This document shows, in pieces, positions 48,012-51,756 of a stretch of DNA of 51,756 bases. The position numbers and the translations under genes are program-made. A model generated the notes under the pieces. That model was not told where the DNA came from and made no database searches. It saw only the letters and a list, made by a program, of their open reading frames with translations. The DNA is from Chitinispirillales bacterium (GTDB taxonomy: Bacteria; Fibrobacterota; Chitinivibrionia; Chitinivibrionales; Chitinispirillaceae), in NCBI GenBank assembly GCA_031283085.1, contig JAITCM010000013.1, forward strand, positions 1-51,756, given 5' to 3'. Numbering within the stretch: the first letter of the stretch is position 1; each line of letters starts with the position of its first letter.

Positions 48012-48041
48012 AATATAGTATACGGCAACGCCAGCAATCAA
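48012..48041 (-). promoter_or_regulatory. Promoter of the DUF4398-ompA pair
   Basis: Minus strand TTGATT (48041-48036), 18-base spacer, TATATT (48017-48012). The same form as upstream of rplM and the SurA-like operon. An A/T palindrome (AATCAA-aaaaaa-TTGATT) overlaps its -35 at the end of the lpd gene. Confidence 0.55.
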
Positions 48042-48053
48042 TTTTTTTTGATT

Positions 48054-49463
48054 TTATACGTGGGCCGCCCGACCGCCTATCATCCGCGCCGATTCCATCA
48101 CCGCCTCAGACAGCGTGGGGTGGGCGTGTATCGCATCCGCAATTCCGTCTACCCCGGCGCCGGAATTTCTCGCTAATAGCAGCTCGTGAATCAATTCGGA
48201 TGCCCCGGCCCCCACGATGTGGGCGCCCACTATCCCCCCCGTCGACGGGTCGGCCAGTATCTTGACGAACCCTTCGGATTCATCCGCCGCCACCGCCTTG
48301 CCGCAAGCCTTGAAAGGAAACGCCGCCTTCACAAACGGCGCGCCCCGCATCGCCGCCTGCTCCTCTGTAAGACCGAACGCCGCGACGGAGGGCTCGCAGT
48401 AGACGACGGAGGGGACCTCCGCCGGATCGACGCGCGGACTCTTGGGCGGAGCGCCGGCGATGTGCTCGGCGGCAATCTCGCCCTGCCGAGAGGCCGCGTG
48501 GGCGAGCATCGGAGCGCCGGCCACAACGTCGCCTATCGCGTATATCGATTTCACGCCGGTCTGATAATAATCGCCGGTCTCAACGAATCCCCTCACGGTA
48601 TTGATACCCACCGCGTCAAGCCCGACACCCTCCGTGTTCGGCGCCCGGCCGGTCATCACAAAAATCTTGTCAACCGACACATCGACACCGGCGCCGTCCG
48701 CCCCCCTTATCACCGCGTTTACCGAACCGTTGTCAACCCTGTATGAGGATAACGTTGATGCCGTGTAAACCTTCATCCCCCGCTTCATAAACGACCGCCT
48801 GACAAGCGCCGAGACCTCCCCGTCGGAGGCAGGCAACACCCTGTCCGCCATCTCAACGATATGCGCGTCCGTACCGAAAGCCTCCATGATATGGGCGAAC
48901 TCCGCGCCGATAGCCCCCGCGCCCACGATAAGCGCCCGACGGGGGAGTTCTTTCATCATCAGGGCGTCGTCGGAGGAAAGTATGGATTTGCCGTCGAACT
49001 CAAAACCCGGCAGCGATTTGGGGCGCGACCCCGCGGCGACGATTACGGCGCGGGCGGAGAGGGTGCGTTCCGTATCAACGGCGCTTACCGACACCTCATG
49101 TTCGGAGACGAGACGGGCCGTCGCCGTTATCAGTTCCACTTTATTCTTTTTGAGCAGATAAGCCACCCCCTTGGAGAGCGTTTCTGCCGCCTTACGAGAG
49201 GCGTTGAAGACGTTCTCGTAACGAAACCCGGAAGTATCAATCCGTACGCCCATTGATTCGAGCCGCCCTTTGTTCCTGTAAATCTCCGCCTGCCTGATGA
49301 GCGCCTTGGTGGGTATGCACCCGATATTGAGGCAGACCCCGCCCACGCTGCCCCGCTCAACCGCGGCGGCTCTAAGGCCGAGTTGCGCCCCGCGTATGGC
49401 GGCCACGTAGCCGCCGGGGCCGGAACCGATAACTAACAGGTCATAATCGTAACTTGTTGACAT
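48054..49463 (-). CDS. lpdA: Dihydrolipoyl dehydrogenase (E3)
   Basis: 469 residues. The FAD site is VIGSGPGGYVAA, the redox-active disulfide is in GGVCLNIGCIPTK, and the NAD-binding site is ALIVGAGAIGAEFA. The C-terminal interface domain holds the active-site histidine in HAHPTLSE. It reoxidises lipoamide in pyruvate or 2-oxo-acid dehydrogenases or in glycine cleavage. No E1/E2 or gcv gene is in the window, so its complex is elsewhere. I use ATG 49463, the family start; the frame is open to a TTG at 49508. Confidence 0.94.
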   Translation of the reverse strand: MSTSYDYDLLVIGSGPGGYVAAIRGAQLGLRAAAVERGSVGGVCLNIGCIPTKALIRQAEIYRNKGRLESMGVRIDTSGFRYENVFNASRKAAETLSKGVAYLLKKNKVELITATARLVSEHEVSVSAVDTERTLSARAVIVAAGSRPKSLPGFEFDGKSILSSDDALMMKELPRRALIVGAGAIGAEFAHIMEAFGTDAHIVEMADRVLPASDGEVSALVRRSFMKRGMKVYTASTLSSYRVDNGSVNAVIRGADGAGVDVSVDKIFVMTGRAPNTEGVGLDAVGINTVRGFVETGDYYQTGVKSIYAIGDVVAGAPMLAHAASRQGEIAAEHIAGAPPKSPRVDPAEVPSVVYCEPSVAAFGLTEEQAAMRGAPFVKAAFPFKACGKAVAADESEGFVKILADPSTGGIVGAHIVGAGASELIHELLLARNSGAGVDGIADAIHAHPTLSEAVMESARMIGGRAAHV

Positions 49464-49645
49464 TTTTTGTGTTGATACCCCATAACGCTTAGGTGAATTT
49501 AAAGTCAAATATGCGAGGCTCCAAAAAAGCCGTCACAATTTTATAGAATATAGTATATACTTTCGAGTCAAAAACCGAAAATTTTATAAAACGGACGGCA
49601 GAATTTCCACTTTTTCCGAACTTTTCGGCAAATTTCCCGCAATCG

Positions 49646-49665
49646 GTACGTTGACGGCAACGTAC
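49646..49665. repeat. Inverted repeat
   Basis: GTACGTT (49646-49652) and AACGTAC (49659-49665) are perfect 7-base arms separated by six bases. It is in non-coding DNA upstream of lpdA; it may be an operator or a small hairpin. Confidence 0.35.
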
Positions 49666-49864
49666 GCATCCTCCTCGCTACTCGGCGGCATCGCCCCCGC
49701 TTACGAAATCATCGAAAAAATCAATCCCGAAAACCCCGTTGAAACCCCGGAGACGCGGGGCGGAAAGGCTAAAAGGGCGTGGAACGCTCTGCTGATTTCG
49801 GCGGCGGTGATGTTTATGCGGAACAGGTTTTGAGACACATTTGAAAAAAAGTTTATTTTTTTTC

Positions 49865-49893
49865 TTGACATTGAGCGGCGCATATATTACATT
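49865..49893 (+). promoter_or_regulatory. Candidate promoter in the gene-poor region
   Basis: TTGACA (49865-49870), 17-base spacer, TACATT (49888-49893). It would read into the REP pair and the short lipoprotein-like frame at 50043. Prediction only. Confidence 0.3.
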
Positions 49894-49907
49894 ATTACTA
49901 TAAAACA

Positions 49908-49970
49908 GTCGCTTCGGCTCCGCTCAGCGACCTAAACCAAGAAAAGCCCATTGAGCGTAGTCGAAATGGG
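49908..49970. repeat. Opposed pair of REP-like hairpins
   Basis: Unit 1: GTCGCT (49908-49913) pairs with AGCGAC (49926-49931). Unit 2: CCCATT (49947-49952) pairs with AATGGG (49965-49970). The loop of unit 2, GAGCGTAGTCGA, is nearly the reverse complement of the loop of unit 1, TCGGCTCCGCTC. The units are therefore head-to-head copies of one motif, as in BIME-type repeats. The TTCGRCTMCGCTC core is widespread in bacterial REP elements. Confidence 0.65.
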
Positions 49971-50154
49971 TGCGGTCGAAGTGGGCGCGGTTTGTAAAAT
50001 GAAATCGTACTATTAACAATGTCATTGCAAGGCAGGTTTACTATGATGGCAACATTGGCTTTATTGGGTATGGGCTGTATCTTATCTATGCTATTCTTTG
50101 CGGCGCGGGACGTGGATTTGCGTCGTTTTTGTTTTGCCCTGTTTCCACTTGATG

Positions 50155-50169
50155 CCCCCCCCCCCCCCC
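50155..50169 (+). repeat. Homopolymer tract of 15 cytosines
   Basis: Fifteen consecutive C residues, flanked by GATG and ACAG. Such tracts slip during replication and are used for phase variation in some bacteria. It lies about 110 bases into a short lipoprotein-like frame and 260 bases upstream of the two-module lipoprotein gene. Length variation or an assembly artefact are both possible. Confidence 0.7.
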
Positions 50170-50352
50170 ACAGTTCTTATTGTTCTAATTCGGCTCTTTC
50201 AGTCCGCTTCATACATTATATTAAATTATCGTTTTTACTTACCGCTATCCGGCAACGCGAAGGGCGAATACCGCTCGGCGCGGCTTTTCGCTTTGCTTGC
50301 CATAGAATTTTGTCAATTAACGTTTATCGTTTTAGTTTTCGTTTTTCATTAC

Positions 50353-50389
50353 GGGCGAACACACCGGCGGCTTTGCCGCCGAGCCGCCC
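50353..50389. repeat. Nested hairpin repeat upstream of the lipoprotein gene
   Basis: Outer arms GGGCG / CGCCC enclose CGGCGGC-TTT-GCCGCCG. The 20-base core CACCGGCGGCTTTGCCGCCG (50362-50381) also occurs at 3277-3296 beside the transposase. TTACA follows the outer arm, as at 28209. Confidence 0.6.
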
Positions 50390-50431
50390 TTACATATTTC
50401 ATTTAACGTTTAATCAAAAGGGGGTTGCGGT

Positions 50432-51325
50432 ATGAGGTTTTTGAATCGGCAGGCATGGTTGATGTTGTTGGCGGCGGCGTTTTTGGCGATGGTTTTGATG
50501 GGGTGCGTGGACGGCGGCGGCAACAACCCTGATGACTATGACGGAAACGGAGACGGCGCTGGCGGAATTGTGGGGGATTGGATGCTGGATGGTGAGGTAG
50601 ATTATCGGGAGGGTGAAATCCAAGTAGTTTCGTTTGAATCTTCGGGCGGGTATGTATCGACGGGTTTCAAGAGAGTAGGAAATTTTTGGATTGAGAGTAA
50701 TATGATTTTTGATGAACGTGCCGTGTTTCGGTATAACGCGGTTGGTTCGAAGCTCATTGTGACCATGGGAAATGTCTGGGAACAGGAAGTGTGGCAGTAT
50801 AGCATTTCCGACAACAAATTAATAACAACAGATTGCTATGGGGGAGACGAAGACAGACAGTGTTCGGAAATAACTTATACAAGGGTCAGTATTAGCGATG
50901 TCAGACGTTCGCTTGGAACGGTTTATACTCAAAATCTGGCCTTGAAAGGGTATTGGGTTTTGCAGGGCGGCGACGGGAACGACTTCATTCGTTTTGTACA
51001 CGGAGGGCCCATGTGTTATTTTTGGGGAGAAGGACGTGGAAGTTACATTGACGCCGACTATTGGTATACGGTTGGCGACAGGCTAATCTTGGTTGACGAG
51101 AACGACCCCGATTATACAGTCGAATTAACATACAGCGTAACCGGTGCGGGCGACGATAGAACGCTGATGATAGGCGGCGACACGTGGAGAATCAGAGGCC
51201 GCGACGATAGCGACGATACTGGAGTACAAATCCCTCCCGATACTTTCACTACCGATACTATCCCTCGCGATACCATACCCATAGCCAAGCGTCCGGCGTT
51301 GTTTGGCTATAGGAAAGGGAAGTAG
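50432..51325 (+). CDS. Two-module lipocalin-like lipoprotein, paralogue of 39583-40611
   Basis: 297 residues. The signal ends in the lipobox LMGC, then a short Asp/Gly/Asn linker and two modules starting IVGDWMLDG and LKGYWVLQGG; the second ends YSVTGAGDDRTLMIGGDTWRI. Order and motifs match the lipoprotein at 39583: SF-SSG, VGN-W-E, RTL-I-GD-WR, RPAL near the C-terminus. The C-tail holds Thr/Pro/Asp repeats (DTFTTDTIPRDTIP). AAAGGGGG precedes the ATG. Likely surface or periplasmic; function unknown. Confidence 0.75.
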   Translation: MRFLNRQAWLMLLAAAFLAMVLMGCVDGGGNNPDDYDGNGDGAGGIVGDWMLDGEVDYREGEIQVVSFESSGGYVSTGFKRVGNFWIESNMIFDERAVFRYNAVGSKLIVTMGNVWEQEVWQYSISDNKLITTDCYGGDEDRQCSEITYTRVSISDVRRSLGTVYTQNLALKGYWVLQGGDGNDFIRFVHGGPMCYFWGEGRGSYIDADYWYTVGDRLILVDENDPDYTVELTYSVTGAGDDRTLMIGGDTWRIRGRDDSDDTGVQIPPDTFTTDTIPRDTIPIAKRPALFGYRKGK

Positions 51326-51340
51326 CCGGTATTGTATCAT

Positions 51341-51360
51341 GGGCGGCCCCCAAGCCGCCC
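51341..51360. repeat. Small hairpin between convergent genes
   Basis: GGGCGGC-CCCCAA-GCCGCCC, a perfect 7-bp stem followed by TTAAAA. It lies between the stops of two convergent genes and could work as a weak bidirectional terminator. Same family as 28191 and 50353. Confidence 0.55.
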
Positions 51361-51366
51361 TTAAAA

Positions 51367-51756
51367 TTACAGTCCGAACCGTTTCTTTATTTCGTCGATA
51401 GGAACGCCTTGGGCGAGGAGGTCGAATATCTCCGCCCTGCCCGCTATCATGCCCCGCTTTTCTGCCGTAATCAGATTTGATGTTTGGTCCATCAAAAACT
51501 TCTTCCGGCTCATTATTCGGGCGCGCTCTTCTTGGTCCTGGCTTACCTCCAGCAACAATTCCGTCGCCATGCCTACCTCCTCTTTGGTTCTTATGATATT
51601 GTTGATTATTTCCCTATACTTCGGGTCTTGCGCGTACCCGAAAAAGAGCCCCCACATCTCTATGCCCGTCAATTCCTCCACCCGCTTATTTAGCGTATAG
51701 TCCAACTTGCTCATTTCTATCACCACAATTTTGAGCAGGTCGCAAAACACGCCGCC
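51367..51756 (-). CDS. C-terminal part of an Rpn/PD-(D/E)XK nuclease-type transposase-like protein, 5' end cut by edge
   Basis: The frame is open to the window edge; about 129 codons are visible. The sequence (FGYAQDPKYREIINN, LLLEVSQDQEERARIMSRKKFLMDQTSNL, ending FDLLAQGVPIDEIKKRFGL) resembles the helical C-terminal region of Rpn-family recombination-promoting nucleases. Those carry their PD-(D/E)XK catalytic core further upstream, outside this window. Such genes are often multicopy. The catalytic part cannot be checked here. Confidence 0.6.
   Translation of the reverse strand, partial: GGVFCDLLKIVVIEMSKLDYTLNKRVEELTGIEMWGLFFGYAQDPKYREIINNIIRTKEEVGMATELLLEVSQDQEERARIMSRKKFLMDQTSNLITAEKRGMIAGRAEIFDLLAQGVPIDEIKKRFGL

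Larger units (their letters stand above)
49464..50431. other. Gene-poor region with repeats
   Basis: About 970 bases between lpdA and the lipoprotein gene with no convincing gene. It holds an inverted repeat (49646-49665), a candidate promoter (49865-49893), a pair of opposed REP-like hairpins (49908-49970), a 15-C tract (50155-50169) and a hairpin with a core shared with the transposase region (50353-50389). A short frame with a lipobox-like LLGMGC starts at ATG 50043 and runs through the C tract; it could be a decayed or phase-variable lipoprotein. Confidence 0.6.

Noticed and set aside
49547-49571. Promoter for lpdA built from TTGACT and TATATT
   Set aside because: Both hexamers are present on the minus strand but only 13 bases apart, too close for a normal promoter; other alignments give poor hexamers.
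49651-49833. A 60-codon plus-strand frame upstream of the REP pair
   Set aside because: It starts with TTG inside an inverted repeat, lacks a ribosome site and resembles no family.
50019-50435. A 138-codon plus-strand frame with lipobox-like LLGMGC
   Set aside because: The beginning resembles a lipoprotein signal, but the frame passes through a 15-C tract and the rest is not protein-like, so I list it only as a possible decayed or phase-variable gene within the gene-poor region.

Overview
The window reads as chromosome of a Gram-negative, lipid-A-making bacterium of the FCB group. A Fibrobacterota-like organism is my best guess. The reasons are an LpxC-FabZ fusion, the order bamA-skp-lpxD-lpxC/fabZ-lpxA, many outer-membrane barrels and lipoproteins, and an mcsA-mcsB-clpC block that is unusual outside Firmicutes-type genomes. 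Coding density is high, most genes look GC-rich, and translational coupling is common. Several intergenic regions share one promoter form: TTG(A/C)CT-like -35, 18-nt spacer, TATATT -10. This placement is inference from gene content; no rRNA or tRNA gene is visible.

Layout. 1-540: a HEPN-MNT toxin-antitoxin pair cut by the left edge. 579-8127: topoisomerase IV genes parC and parE (both minus), separated by about 3.8 kb of foreign-looking DNA. That insert holds a REP-flanked Y1 transposase, a truncated RhuM-family gene and an AT-richer adenine methyltransferase with a fused specificity region. 8282-16548 (minus): signal peptidase I, then an envelope cluster running TPR protein, Wzi-like barrel, RsmA, second barrel and two lipoproteins. 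16849-22097 (plus): rplM-rpsI, a terminator, then rpsB-tsf-pyrH-frr-pfkB. 22232-27087 (plus): two parvulin-type periplasmic chaperones, a methyltransferase, FtsE without FtsX and a zinc metallopeptidase, closed by a terminator. 27229-37958 (minus): one long run mcsA-mcsB-clpC-bamA-skp-lpxD-lpxC/fabZ-lpxA linking cytoplasmic protein quality control to outer-membrane construction.

38194-41591: a small acidic protein, a HAD phosphatase, a two-module lipoprotein and a PPK2 polyphosphate kinase. 41696-46279 (minus): two related hybrid histidine kinases in tandem, one with a Cache sensor and one with two cysteine-motif PAS domains. 46460-49463 (minus): a DUF4398-type lipoprotein with an OmpA-family protein, and a stand-alone dihydrolipoyl dehydrogenase. 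49464-50431: gene-poor DNA with paired REP-like hairpins, a 15-C tract and a hairpin whose core also occurs beside the transposase. 50432-51756: a paralogue of the two-module lipoprotein and the C-terminal part of an Rpn/PD-(D/E)XK-type protein cut by the right edge.

Functionally the window is dominated by envelope assembly: Sec signal cleavage (LepB), periplasmic chaperones (SurA-like, Skp), BamA, lipid A synthesis, barrels and lipoproteins. It also carries translation factors, regulated proteolysis and two-component signalling. The most unusual parts are the mobile insert between parE and parC, the mcs/clp/bam/lpx run, the paired kinases, and the families of small hairpin repeats scattered between genes.
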